From NCBI GenBank assembly GCA_947471505.1, contig CANIWM010000066.1:1-34840 (forward strand): a DNA stretch of 34,840 nt. The letters run 5' to 3'. Shown here piece by piece: positions 8,806 through 18,020 of this stretch (its first letter is position 1; each line of letters opens with the position of its first letter). The notes beneath the pieces were generated by a model. It had not been told where the DNA came from. It saw only the letters and a program-made list of their open reading frames with translations, and ran no database searches. This DNA comes from Chthoniobacteraceae bacterium (GTDB lineage Bacteria; Verrucomicrobiota; Verrucomicrobiia; Chthoniobacterales; Chthoniobacteraceae). Made by a program: the position numbers and the translations under genes.

Positions 8806-9924
8806 ATGAGTCTCGAAGTCAAAATACCATCCGTCGGCGAATCCATCACCAGTGGTATGATCTCCACTTGGCACAAGAACGACGGCGATGCCGTCGCGAA
8901 AGGCGACGCGCTGTTCACGCTGGAGACGGACAAAGTTTCCAGCGAAGTCGGTGCGGAGATCGCGGGCGTGCTGCGCATTTTGGCCCCGGCAGGTGCGGAA
9001 GTGCAGATCGGCCAAGTCGTCGCGACCCTCGATGCCGCCGGTGCTGCCGCGCCCGCTACGCCTGCACCGAAAGCCGAAGTATCGAAGGCCGCACCTGCGA
9101 AACCTGCGGCTGAGAAGAAGGCCGCGCCTGCGCCGGTCGCCGCTCCCATGAGTATCTCCGCCGCTGTGGAGTCCGCGAATCAATCGCTCGCGACGATTTC
9201 CGAAAACGTCGCCCCAGCCAGCGATGGCCGCACCACCCGCAAGCGCCTCTCGCCTTTGCGCCGGAAGATCGCCGCGCAGCTCGTCATGGCCCAGCACACC
9301 GCAGCCATCCTCACCACGTTCAACGAAGTCGATATGACTGCCGTGATGAAGATGCGCAAAGACCTCGGCGAAGCATTCCTCGCCCAGCACGGGGTGAAGC
9401 TCGGCTTTATGTCGTTCTTCATCAAGGCGACCGTCGCCGCGCTTCAGGCCGTTCCGCAGATCAATGTCCGCGTGGACGGCGATGACATCGTGCAGAACCA
9501 TTTTCACGATGTCGGCGTCGCCGTGGGCACCGAGCGCGGGCTCGTCGTCCCCGTCATCCGTAACGCTCGGGATAAATCGTTTGCCGACATCGAGCGCGAC
9601 CTCGCCGCCTACGCGGTGAAGGCACGCGAAGGGAAAATCACCATCGAAGACCTGCAAGGCGGCGTCTTCACCATCAGCAACGGCGGCATCTACGGCAGCT
9701 TGCTGAGCACGCCCATTTTGAACCCTCCGCAAAGCGGCATCCTCGGAATGCACAAAATCCAGGAACGCCCGATGGCGGAGAAAGGCCAAGTGGTCATCCG
9801 CCCGATGATGTATCTCGCGATGAGCTACGACCACCGCGTCGTGGATGGCAAAGAGGCTGTCACATTCCTCATCAAGATCAAAGATGGGCTCGAACAGCCA
9901 CAGCGGTTGTTGCTGGGGATTTAG
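8806..9924 (+). CDS. sucB: 2-oxoglutarate dehydrogenase E2 (dihydrolipoyl succinyltransferase), no evident E3-binding domain
   Basis: The product is 372 residues. The lipoyl domain covers about residues 1-77, with lipoyl-lysine Lys43 in LETDKVS. An Ala/Pro/Lys-rich linker (about 80-120) follows. The catalytic domain (about 145-372) opens with [12 protein letters not shown] and contains [25 protein letters not shown] and the active-site SYDHRVVDG (340-348, His343 and Asp347). These motifs fit the succinyltransferase branch, which acts in the TCA cycle by transferring succinyl groups to CoA. Unusually, the segment between linker and catalytic domain (about 115-144) has no recognisable peripheral-subunit-binding domain, which in most E2 proteins binds E3. 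E1 and E3 genes are not in the window. The stop codon overlaps the stop of the convergent panE gene. Confidence 0.87.
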   Translation: MSLEVKIPSVGESITSGMISTWHKNDGDAVAKGDALFTLETDKVSSEVGAEIAGVLRILAPAGAEVQIGQVVATLDAAGAAAPATPAPKAEVSKAAPAKPAAEKKAAPAPVAAPMSISAAVESANQSLATISENVAPASDGRTTRKRLSPLRRKIAAQLVMAQHTAAILTTFNEVDMTAVMKMRKDLGEAFLAQHGVKLGFMSFFIKATVAALQAVPQINVRVDGDDIVQNHFHDVGVAVGTERGLVVPVIRNARDKSFADIERDLAAYAVKAREGKITIEDLQGGVFTISNGGIYGSLLSTPILNPPQSGILGMHKIQERPMAEKGQVVIRPMMYLAMSYDHRVVDGKEAVTFLIKIKDGLEQPQRLLLGI

Positions 9925-10841
9925 CGGTTCGCGAGGAACTTCACGATTCGGTAAAGCGCATCCAGCTTCGGCATCGTCGCACCTGCGGCGAGTCCTTGAC
10001 GGAGCGGCTCGCCCCAGATTGCTTCCACTTCGACGGGACGCCCGCTTTCAAAATCGATCATCGACGACGAGCGATACGGCCCCATCGAGGCGCTGCGCTC
10101 GATTTGCCAGTCGGCGAACGCATCCGGGATGTCGTGCCCGAGTCGGCGCGCGGCATCCAGCCCTTCGTCCATCAGCGAACGCGCGAGGGAGCGCAGGTCA
10201 TCATCCGCCAGCACTTCGGCGACATTCGCGCGTGCGGCGATCGAGAGGCCGTTGAAGGGGATATTCCACAGCAGCTTCCGCCAGCGCTCGCCCGCGAGAT
10301 TGTCCACGGCACGCGCCTCTACGGTGGCTTCGTTAAACGCAGCAGCCACCGCGCGGACCCGCTCGGAGACAGGCTTGCCGAATTCACCGATAGAAATCGA
10401 CCCGTGATCGAGGTGCCGGATGACGCCCGGCTCCGTGCGATTGATGCACACGAAGCACAGCGCGCCCGTCACCCGCTCCGCGCCCCAGCGAGCCGAGAGA
10501 AACTCTTCATTTCCCAGTCCATTCTGGAGCGTGAGCAGCGCCGTGTGCTCGCCGATGAGCGGCGGCAAAAGACGCTCCAATTCTCTGTTCGCCGTGGTTT
10601 TCACCGCGATCAGGATGAGATCGACTGGCCCGATTTCCTCCGCCGTCGCAAACGCCTGAACCTTCGGCAACCGGATGACTTCGCCCTTCGTGTCGATGAC
10701 GAGCCCATTGCGCCGCACCGCATCAAGGTCCGACCGTATGAGAAAACGGACGTCATGCCCGACATGCGCGAGCATTCCGCCGTAGTAGCACCCGACCGCC
10801 CCTGAGCCGACGACCGCGATTCGTTTTCCAAGTAAAGTCAT
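9921..10841 (-). CDS. panE: 2-dehydropantoate 2-reductase
   Basis: The product is 306 residues, normal for ketopantoate reductase, which uses NADPH to make pantoate for CoA synthesis in the cytoplasm. The N-terminal Rossmann motif is [15 protein letters not shown] (8-22). LIAVKTTAN (77-85) and [10 protein letters not shown] (103-112) are typical of the family. The catalytic Lys and partner Asn residues sit in [15 protein letters not shown] (about 185-199, Lys189, Asn193, Asn197). The ATG at 10841 was chosen because the ten residues gained from the upstream ATG at 10871 come before the usual N-terminal strand. The stop TAA (9923-9921) overlaps the stop TAG (9922-9924) of the convergent E2 gene, so the two genes end tail to tail with no room for a terminator between them. 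Confidence 0.9.
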   Translation of the reverse strand: MTLLGKRIAVVGSGAVGCYYGGMLAHVGHDVRFLIRSDLDAVRRNGLVIDTKGEVIRLPKVQAFATAEEIGPVDLILIAVKTTANRELERLLPPLIGEHTALLTLQNGLGNEEFLSARWGAERVTGALCFVCINRTEPGVIRHLDHGSISIGEFGKPVSERVRAVAAAFNEATVEARAVDNLAGERWRKLLWNIPFNGLSIAARANVAEVLADDDLRSLARSLMDEGLDAARRLGHDIPDAFADWQIERSASMGPYRSSSMIDFESGRPVEVEAIWGEPLRQGLAAGATMPKLDALYRIVKFLANR

Positions 10842-10891
10842 CCACCAAATGAAGCGCGAGCATTCCCCCACGACAAATCACTTCTCACAAA

Positions 10892-10910
10892 TCACCATTC
10901 ACAATGGTGA
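10892..10910 (-). terminator. Hairpin just 3' of the tRNA, possible terminator
   Basis: A perfect 8-bp stem (TCACCATT/AATGGTGA) with a 3-base loop begins four bases past the tRNA discriminator base. On the minus strand it is followed by ATTTGTG, so the U-run is weak. It is positioned to end the tRNA transcript or to mark the 3' trailer for processing. Confidence 0.4.
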
Positions 10911-10913
10911 AAG

Positions 10914-10986
<73 letters not shown>

Positions 10987-11107
10987 TTACTCTAAGTTCA
11001 ACGGGGGGCGTGAACATGGACGGCATCTGACTGCCATTGCGCAAGAGTTTGTGCAAGTGTAACGCCATGAAGGCGAGCGAAACCTTCACGCAGGTTCGTT
11101 TACGGCC

Positions 11108-13168
11108 TCAGTTCGAGAGCTCCAAGAGTCGAGTGTCGGCTAGGTCGAACTCGCCCTTCGCGTCGCGAGGGAGAACGAAGCGGATGCCGGCATCATCTTT
11201 AAACGCGTTCTTTATTTCGAACTCAACGACGTGCTCCTTCCATTCCGGTGAGAGCGCGATCTTGGCTTCCTTGGCTATGGCGCGCCAGCCATCAACCGCC
11301 TCGAATTCGACCGACAGACCCGCTGTCCCGCGGACTCGGAATGCGAAACGATAGCGCCCGCGCTCGAGTTTCACGTCCTTCCCGAATTCGTAGCCGAGCG
11401 TCGAGCGTGGGCCGAAGTCGCCCGTGACGCGAATGACTTTGCTGTCGCCCGGTCCGTCCATCCGGATTTGTTTCTCGACCGTCTTTGTGTCCGCCGAGAG
11501 GTTCCAGTCGCGGGATGGGTCGATGAGTTCCGTTTTTGGATCGGGAATCCAGCGGGTGACGGCTTTTACGTCGGGAACGGGCGGCGCTTTTACAGAACGG
11601 ATCGCTTCGGGGACTTTGTAGCTGAGGCTGTCGTCAAACGCGGGGCTGTCGAACGTGATGCTCCCCAGAGCGACATCCTGCGGTGCCTTGCCGATGCCGA
11701 TGAATCCGAACGGATGCCATCCGCCGCGGAAGTAGTTCGTGGTCGCAAATCGGGCGCTCGGCACCATCCCGCCCTGACGATCGAGAATGGCGAGCGCGAG
11801 GATGTAGCTGCCCGATTTCATCCCGTCGGGCAGCGTGGCCGAGCCGCTGGCGAGGTTTTGTTTTGCAGCGCGACGATAGGAAAAGGTGTCGCTGTCCCAG
11901 TCCTCGCCGGGCAGCCATTTGCGGATGTCCACATCGCCGAGCGGAGCGGACCACACGGGCTTTTTCGTCTCTGGGTCGAGCAGCCCGACCGCCACCGGCC
12001 AGTCGAGATAAAATGGAGCGCTGCCCGTGTTTCGCACGGCCAGCTTCACCATCAATTTCCCGCCCGGCTCCGCCGTCTGCGGGTAGCCCACGGAATCGAG
12101 CACAAAGCGATAGCCGAACGCTTTCTGAATCTCCCCGGCGCCCTCCACCACGGCGCGGTCGGAATCGTTGTAGTTGTCGATCCAGCCGAGGTAGCTCGTG
12201 TGGTAGCGGCGGATTTTATCGACCATGTAGCGGCGATACGCTGGCTCTTTCATCGTCTCATCCGGGGTGCGTCCGAAGGTTTCCTTCGGCTTCGCGCTCT
12301 CGCGTTGCTGCTGCCAGTTGTATTCCACCTCGCCTTCGATGGGCGCGCGTTTCCAGATGTTGGGATACACATTCATCGCCTGCCACGGGAACTGATCCTT
12401 CGCATCACCGGCGGGCTCGCGGGTGATGTTTGCAAACGTGTCGTAGTAAATGCCGAAGCCCGCCGCCATGAACTCCGGGTCCGTGTGCCGCACGAGCACG
12501 GGCTTGTTCTTAAACGCCTTTTGAAAAGCCTCCGCGAGCAGGCGACGCTGGTCGGCGGTGGGTGTCGGATGATGATGCTCGCCGAAGTGCCCGATGAGCC
12601 CCATCTGCACGGCAAAAATGCGCGGGTCGTTGTCCCACGCCTGCCCGAGTTTCGCCACGAGCGCCTTCAGCCTTTCGTGAAAAGCCGGGCTGTCGTAGTC
12701 GAACGTGTGCATGTCCGCTGGCCAATACTGTTTGGGTTTGTCCGGCGTGCCCGCGGAGCCGTCCCAATCGAGATAAACGCGCGGCACCAGCTTCACGTTT
12801 AGATCCTCGAATCGCTTGCCCTTCACGGTCGTGATTTTGTTCGTGTGAGCGATGATGCGCTCCACGCTGTCATTCGCGCCGACCTCGATTTCGTTCCACT
12901 TGATGTATTGGCGTTCGAGAAGTCCGTAGCCGTTCTTTTTGAATTCGCGGAAGCCTTTGAGTGGATTGTTAACCGCGCCCTCAAACTCCCGCGGCACGAC
13001 CGTCACCCAGCCATTTTGAACCGATGCACCGACGGAGTTCGCATCGAGTTTTTCATCGGCCGAAACGTGCGCAAAAGGGCTCAGCGCACAAAATAATACA
13101 GCGAGAAAGGAGAAGGCCCGCCAAGCGGCGCGCGTTCGGTTGCTGGCATCGGCGAGCTTGGATCTCAT
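11108..13168 (-). CDS. Secreted DUF4832-type glycoside-hydrolase-like protein
   Basis: The product is 686 residues with an N-terminal signal peptide (hydrophobic core about residues 17-33, cleavage near HVSA-DE). Residues about 67-340 look like a TIM-barrel glycosidase fold: NPLKGFREF (68-76), QYIKWNEIE (87-95), VQMGLIGHFGEHHH (187-200, Glu197 a possible catalytic acid) and a further region around HTSYLGWIDNYND. From about 350 a DUF4832-like beta domain begins (FVLDSVGYPQ, LAVRNTGSAPFYLDWPV). The last 150 residues resemble a carbohydrate-binding jelly roll (RYRFAFRVRG, EWKEHVVEFEI). No enzymatic activity is proven for the family. The gene is last in the long minus-strand run, 22 bases after the alpha-glucuronidase-like gene, so it probably acts on the same polysaccharide outside the cytoplasm. 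Confidence 0.75.
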   Translation of the reverse strand: MRSKLADASNRTRAAWRAFSFLAVLFCALSPFAHVSADEKLDANSVGASVQNGWVTVVPREFEGAVNNPLKGFREFKKNGYGLLERQYIKWNEIEVGANDSVERIIAHTNKITTVKGKRFEDLNVKLVPRVYLDWDGSAGTPDKPKQYWPADMHTFDYDSPAFHERLKALVAKLGQAWDNDPRIFAVQMGLIGHFGEHHHPTPTADQRRLLAEAFQKAFKNKPVLVRHTDPEFMAAGFGIYYDTFANITREPAGDAKDQFPWQAMNVYPNIWKRAPIEGEVEYNWQQQRESAKPKETFGRTPDETMKEPAYRRYMVDKIRRYHTSYLGWIDNYNDSDRAVVEGAGEIQKAFGYRFVLDSVGYPQTAEPGGKLMVKLAVRNTGSAPFYLDWPVAVGLLDPETKKPVWSAPLGDVDIRKWLPGEDWDSDTFSYRRAAKQNLASGSATLPDGMKSGSYILALAILDRQGGMVPSARFATTNYFRGGWHPFGFIGIGKAPQDVALGSITFDSPAFDDSLSYKVPEAIRSVKAPPVPDVKAVTRWIPDPKTELIDPSRDWNLSADTKTVEKQIRMDGPGDSKVIRVTGDFGPRSTLGYEFGKDVKLERGRYRFAFRVRGTAGLSVEFEAVDGWRAIAKEAKIALSPEWKEHVVEFEIKNAFKDDAGIRFVLPRDAKGEFDLADTRLLELSN

Positions 13169-13190
13169 GTCATCTATCGGAGGCGAAGTG

Positions 13191-15368
13191 CTATTCGCGG
13201 AAGCCTTTTTCAGTGCCGTTGCGCTTGATTGCGGTTTCTACAACGGTGCCGGGCTTCCAGTCGCGCGCAATCTGCACGTCGGCGGCTACGTCTTCGGTTT
13301 GCTTTGGAAGGTCCACCACTCCGGCGCGGTTGTAGAGAACAGGCTGGATGTATTGGCTGGTGTAGGCCTTGGAGTAGTTTTTCCAGTGGCCCAGCGCGGC
13401 TTCGAGGTACTGCACGGCGGAGGCTTGCTGCTGCGCGTCGCCGGTTTTGTCGAAGAGCGCGAGGTCGCATGCACCGCGGATTTTCGCTGCGTAGTAAAGG
13501 CCGAGGTGCGACATGGATTCGATGTCGCCGAGTGTGGCGGCGTATTCTTTGGCGCTGGCGGCGGGAGCGATGGTGGCCTTTTGAAGTTCCGGAAGTTCGG
13601 CGAGCGCGCGGGCGGCGTTGTCGTGGAGTGTGTCGGCGATTTGCAGCGGGGTGACGCCTTCGGGCATTTGCTTTCCGAGCAGGCCGTTGCGCCATTCGAT
13701 GATGTTGAGCACGCCTGCGCCGGGCATCGTGCCGCCTTCGACGAAGTTTCGCACGGTGTAGAATCCTTGTTTTCTGCGGCAGGCTTCGGGAAACCATTTG
13801 ATGTCGATGTCGCCCCAGAAAAACCGCGTGATGGTGGGAAACGTCTTCGAGGCATCGGCCCAGGCTGCTGTGAGTTTCGGGACATCGGCACCAGCGAAAC
13901 GTGCGGCGGTGAGACGCTCGAATGTGGCTGCGGAGAGGTCGGGCTCGTAGGCGAGGCGTCCCCACAGCGCGAAGGAGAGCCACTGCTTTTGCATGACGGT
14001 TTGGCGCGGGGTGCCGGGGTCTTTGGAGAGAAAATCGCGTCCCCACAGAAAGCCATCGGGTCCCATGTAGAAGCCGGCGATTTTGTCCTCGCCGGGGATG
14101 GCCTTGATGAAGGCGCGGGCGTAGTCCACGTCGGCCCAGCGGAAGCTGTAGATGTCGTCGTTGCGGACGGTGAGCCAGCTCCGCAGCTTGGGGCTGAGCA
14201 GCGGGAGCAGCGGCTTGATCATGCCCGGCGCGGGGACGGAATACATGTGGGCGATGGCGTATTTGAAACTCAGGTCGAGCGTGCAAGGCAGCTCGGCGAA
14301 CTCTTTCTGAATCTCGGTCAGACCCGTCATGTGGAAGCGGTGGATGAGCCGGAACTTCCGGTCGGGCGTGTCCTTCAATCCATCGCGAATGCCTTCGCCG
14401 TATGTCTTCCAGAGCCACTGCTCTTTCGACATTTCCTTGAACTTGTTCTCGGGCATCCCTTCCCCAGCGGTGATGCCGAAGCCTGCGAGCAGGGGATACG
14501 TCTTGATGGTTTCGCGGACGCTGGCGCGGAAATACGCGACGGCGCGCGGCGCGGTCTTGTCGCTGGTGATGCCGTCTTTGCCCTCGGCTCCGTGGAGGAA
14601 GACGTTCCATGTGAACCAATACACGTCGATGCCGCGGTCCTTGGCCAGTTGCATGACGTCGCGCCAGAACTGGACTTTTTCATCGATGGTCATGCGCTTC
14701 ACGACTTCGTGGTTGGCGAGCATTGAAGGGCGGACAAAGTCGTTGCCATTGTGGTCAAAGCCGGCGTCGAGTTTCTCTTTGGTGCGCCAGACATCGTTCA
14801 GCGCGACGTTTGGAAACTCCGGCACTTTCACAATGCTGGGGAAGGGATTGAGCGACCACAGCGAGATGACGTTGTAGCGATGCCGGGCCATGTCGTCGAA
14901 AGTCTCGCGCCAGAAAGCCATGCTCCACACCTCCGGGATATTCGCCTGCGCCGCATCCGAAGGATCGGTGTAACTCGGCGTGCGCAGATCGAGCGGGATG
15001 TTGAACTTGATACCACGCTGCTTGATGTGCGGCGTGTGTTCGGAGTCCTTCAACGAGTCGAGCGTGCCCGTGCGAATCGCCTCCGCGATATCAAGCCCGC
15101 CATACATCGCGCCGACGGCATCTCCGCCGATGACGCGCAGATCCTCGCCATCTCGCACGATGCGGTAGCTCTGCGCCGCCGCTTTCCCATCTTTCGCGAC
15201 GGTGATGGAAACGTTGACGTCCCTAGTCGCCAACGCAGCCGCGCCCCGAATCTCCGCCGCCGCAAATTTGCCCGGCTCGCCAGTAGCAGGATCGAGTGAA
15301 ACGCTCGCCGGCGATGCCGCCAGCGGTGAGAGCATTGCGACTAAAGAGATTACGAGGAAGTGTGTCAT
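13191..15368 (-). CDS. Secreted alpha-glucuronidase-like glycoside hydrolase (GH67-like)
   Basis: The product is 725 residues. The ATG at 15368 was chosen because it gives a signal peptide (MTHFLVISLVAMLSPLAASP) and because it overlaps the stop of the gene before it (ATGA, 15365-15368), a sign of translational coupling. Residues about 45-105 resemble the N-terminal domain that precedes catalytic barrels in GH20 and GH67 enzymes (SYRIVRDGEDLRVIGGDAVGAMYGGLDIAEAI-like pattern). Barrel motifs follow: GIKFNIPLD (119-127), MARHRYNVISLWSLNPFP (160-177), RGIDVYWFTWNVFLHG (245-260) and LLAGFGITAGEGMPE (293-307, Glu303 a candidate acid). GH67 enzymes remove 4-O-methylglucuronic acid from xylan. The similarity here is partial, so the exact substrate is uncertain; a neighbouring uncharacterised family is possible. 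Confidence 0.65.
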   Translation of the reverse strand: MTHFLVISLVAMLSPLAASPASVSLDPATGEPGKFAAAEIRGAAALATRDVNVSITVAKDGKAAAQSYRIVRDGEDLRVIGGDAVGAMYGGLDIAEAIRTGTLDSLKDSEHTPHIKQRGIKFNIPLDLRTPSYTDPSDAAQANIPEVWSMAFWRETFDDMARHRYNVISLWSLNPFPSIVKVPEFPNVALNDVWRTKEKLDAGFDHNGNDFVRPSMLANHEVVKRMTIDEKVQFWRDVMQLAKDRGIDVYWFTWNVFLHGAEGKDGITSDKTAPRAVAYFRASVRETIKTYPLLAGFGITAGEGMPENKFKEMSKEQWLWKTYGEGIRDGLKDTPDRKFRLIHRFHMTGLTEIQKEFAELPCTLDLSFKYAIAHMYSVPAPGMIKPLLPLLSPKLRSWLTVRNDDIYSFRWADVDYARAFIKAIPGEDKIAGFYMGPDGFLWGRDFLSKDPGTPRQTVMQKQWLSFALWGRLAYEPDLSAATFERLTAARFAGADVPKLTAAWADASKTFPTITRFFWGDIDIKWFPEACRRKQGFYTVRNFVEGGTMPGAGVLNIIEWRNGLLGKQMPEGVTPLQIADTLHDNAARALAELPELQKATIAPAASAKEYAATLGDIESMSHLGLYYAAKIRGACDLALFDKTGDAQQQASAVQYLEAALGHWKNYSKAYTSQYIQPVLYNRAGVVDLPKQTEDVAADVQIARDWKPGTVVETAIKRNGTEKGFRE

Positions 15369-17941
15369 TGTTTGAAGGATTGGTGCGCCGCGTTTCCGCC
15401 CGAGAGCAAGTAGGCTATCAGGTCCATCAGTTCGTCGCGGTTCATGCCCGAGATCGTCCCTGGTGGCATGATGGATACTTGGGAGAACTCGACGCTCGCC
15501 ACCTGATCCGCCGGAGCTTTGGTGAGCTGGTTGAGGTCGAAGGGATTCGAGGCGACGCCGACTTCCTTGTCGTTGCGGAAAATCAGGCGGCCATAGATCG
15601 CGCTGCCGTCTTTGAGCTTCACCGTGCTGGCCATGTATTGCTCGGAGATGGACGCGCTGGGTTCGCTGATGGCTACGAGGATGTCGCGGATGGAATAGCG
15701 GGCGCCCACGGAGCCGAGGTCGGGGCCGGAGTGACCTCCTTCGCCGCCGACGCGATGACAGGCGATGCACATTCCGGCGGAGAACATCTTTTTGCCGTTC
15801 TGGAAATCCCGGTCGCGGAGGTCGGTTTCAAACAGCTTCATGGCCGAATCTACTGTCCAGGCCACCGCCGGGCCTTTTGGCTTCGGCAGTTTGGAGAGGT
15901 CGAACGCGGGGAAGTCCGCCAGCAGTCCAGTCAGCAGCTCGACATCCCTGGTCTCGAGTTGCGCGATGGCGTCCTTGCGAATGGCGCGGATGTATCCGGC
16001 GAAGCTCTTGCCGCCGTCTTTTTCCAGCGCCTCGTTGAGCCAGCCAAAGAAGTATTTGCGGTCGTCGAGCGTCCAGCCGCTGCGGACGATGCGCAGGCAG
16101 TAGGAGTAGAAGATATTCCGCGTGTTGGGGGTGTTGGCCATCATTTTCAAAATGGCCGCGCCGTATTCGTGGCGACCGAGCATTTCCTTGTCGTAGCTCA
16201 CCGTGTCGGCGCGGGTGGCTTTCATCAGCTCGATGGTTTTCTTTACCACGGTGGGAGCGTCGAGGTAGGCGAGCACGCGGCACAGCTCGGCGTTCACGGA
16301 GTCTTCCTTCGATGGAAAATGCGGGTCGAGTTTCGCGATGACTGCGGCTGCTTTCTCCGCAGTGGGCTGGCCCATTCGTGTGAAGCAGAGCGCGTATGCG
16401 CGGAGCAGCGCGAGCTGGTCTTCCTTCTCCAGTGAGCCAAATGGCAGCTCGCCGAGCTTGTCGAGCAGCCGCCCGGATAACGACTTGTCGCCATGACGGC
16501 TCAGCGCGATGCCCGCATAGATCGTCGCTCGTGGATTTTTCTCCGCGAAGACCTTCTCCCGCCAGAGCGCCACGTCCTGATTCTCGATGGCGATGCGCGC
16601 CGCGTAGCGGATGTGGCGGTCGGCGTGCGCGAGATTCGGCCATGCTTTTTCCACGCCTTCCGCGCTTTCGCCGGGCGTGTGGAATTTTTCGAGCGAGTGA
16701 CGCAACGTGCGGAGTTCGCTGTTTTCGCCTAGCGTGCGCGAAGGCCCCGAAAGTTCGCCCGTGTAGCGGATTCGATATAGCTTCGATGCCGTCGTGCGTC
16801 CGCCGGTGACGAAATACATCGCGCCATCCGGGCCGAAGCGCATTGCCGCGATGTTCAGCGGACTTCCGTGCAAAAACTCTTTCTTCGTGCCCGTGTAAGA
16901 CGAGCCGCTTTCCTGCATCTCCACCGTGAAAATCGTGCCGAAGGTCCAATCGCAAATGAAAAGCTTGTCCCGAAACTGCGGCGGAAAATTGGCGTCATAC
17001 CCGAAGCTAATCGCCGTCGGCGACCCCGGCCCGATGTTGACCACCGAGCCGAGGCCGTCCGCGAAGTAATCCGGCCATACGCCCGTGTTTGCCCGCCAGC
17101 CAAACTCGGCGCCGCTCGTGATGTGATTGATGCGCGTGGGGCGATACCACGGCGAGCCGACATCGAACTCCATGTCGGAATCGTAGGTGAACAGCTCGCC
17201 CTCGCGGTTCAGCGCGAGGTCCACGGAATTGCGGAAGCCCGAGGCAATCATCTTCCAGTCCTTTCCATCCGGCGAAATGCGGCACACCCAGCCGCCCGGC
17301 GCCTTCAGGCCCACGGCGTGCCCCATCGGGTCGGGGATCATCGGGAGCAGCGAGTCTTCCTTCCACACCGGCGGCTGCAAAGAAGTCGTCGCTTTCGGCA
17401 CTCGGGTGAAATTTCCGCTCACCAAATACAGCCCCTTGCCGTCGGCAGTCTTGATGATGGAGTGCGCCGAATGCTCGTAGCCCATGTCCAATTTTTGCAG
17501 CAGCGTGAACTCGTCGAACTGGTCGTCCCCATCCGTGTCGCGGATGCGGTAAAAGCCCCGCATATTTGCCATGTAGAGACTGTCGAAGGCGTAGAGAAAA
17601 CCATAGGCCCCGCCGACCTTGCGCTTCCCCCAATCCACCGGCTCGTAAGGAAACCCCGGCAGGCTCTCGACTTTGATTCCCGCATCTCCGCCCGGCAACG
17701 TGACGCGGAACACGCCCTTGTCGTCCTGATCGGAAACGATGAGCCGCCCCTTCGGATCAAACGCCATAGCCACCCAGGAGCCTTGAGACGTGGGCACCTC
17801 GTAAAGCAACTCCGCATCGAAGCCTTCGGGCAGGGTGATCTGTGTGTCAGGGTCGAGGACGTATTTGCCTTCGTCGGCTCCGGCTTGGCCGACGATGGCC
17901 GAAAGGAGCGTCAACGCCGCAAGTTTTTTAATGAAGATCAT
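15365..17941 (-). CDS. PVC-type secreted sugar-dehydrogenase-like protein with C-terminal haem c domain
   Basis: The product is 858 residues. The ATG at 17941 gives a signal peptide (MIFIKKLAALTLLSAIVGQAGA). Residues about 30-430 form a beta-propeller of the glucose/sorbosone dehydrogenase or membrane-bound dehydrogenase type (LPEGFDAELLYEVP, AMAFDPKGRLIVSDQ, HSAHSIIKTADGKGLYLVSGN, GFRNSVDLALNREGELFTYDSD, DWTFGTIFTVEM). A helical, HEAT-like middle follows (about 450-700). The C-terminus carries a haem c attachment site MCIACH (Cys725, Cys728, His729), then GPDLGSVGARY, and IMPPG..M as likely axial-Met region, ending in a monohaem domain. Such proteins are abundant in Planctomycetes and Verrucomicrobia and presumably oxidise sugars in the periplasm with electron transfer through haem. 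The exact substrate is unknown. The gene overlaps the next one by four bases. Confidence 0.8.
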   Translation of the reverse strand: MIFIKKLAALTLLSAIVGQAGADEGKYVLDPDTQITLPEGFDAELLYEVPTSQGSWVAMAFDPKGRLIVSDQDDKGVFRVTLPGGDAGIKVESLPGFPYEPVDWGKRKVGGAYGFLYAFDSLYMANMRGFYRIRDTDGDDQFDEFTLLQKLDMGYEHSAHSIIKTADGKGLYLVSGNFTRVPKATTSLQPPVWKEDSLLPMIPDPMGHAVGLKAPGGWVCRISPDGKDWKMIASGFRNSVDLALNREGELFTYDSDMEFDVGSPWYRPTRINHITSGAEFGWRANTGVWPDYFADGLGSVVNIGPGSPTAISFGYDANFPPQFRDKLFICDWTFGTIFTVEMQESGSSYTGTKKEFLHGSPLNIAAMRFGPDGAMYFVTGGRTTASKLYRIRYTGELSGPSRTLGENSELRTLRHSLEKFHTPGESAEGVEKAWPNLAHADRHIRYAARIAIENQDVALWREKVFAEKNPRATIYAGIALSRHGDKSLSGRLLDKLGELPFGSLEKEDQLALLRAYALCFTRMGQPTAEKAAAVIAKLDPHFPSKEDSVNAELCRVLAYLDAPTVVKKTIELMKATRADTVSYDKEMLGRHEYGAAILKMMANTPNTRNIFYSYCLRIVRSGWTLDDRKYFFGWLNEALEKDGGKSFAGYIRAIRKDAIAQLETRDVELLTGLLADFPAFDLSKLPKPKGPAVAWTVDSAMKLFETDLRDRDFQNGKKMFSAGMCIACHRVGGEGGHSGPDLGSVGARYSIRDILVAISEPSASISEQYMASTVKLKDGSAIYGRLIFRNDKEVGVASNPFDLNQLTKAPADQVASVEFSQVSIMPPGTISGMNRDELMDLIAYLLSGGNAAHQSFKQ

Positions 17942-18020
17942 TGTGCGCCAATCCGTAGTGGGCGGGCGCTCCCGAGGCCAGTGCGAAAGGCACAGTTCCA
18001 GTAGCAATGGTGGGCTTGTT

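Noticed and set aside
11068-11088. Hairpin TGAAGG/CCTTCA after the DUF4832 gene as a terminator
   Set aside because: The stem is six base pairs and no U-run follows on the minus strand, so it is too weak to call.
13140-14726. A 528-codon open frame on the plus strand
   Set aside because: It is antisense to the alpha-glucuronidase-like gene, low in complexity and without motifs. Similar shadows at 22631-23839 and 21172-22368 were dropped for the same reason.
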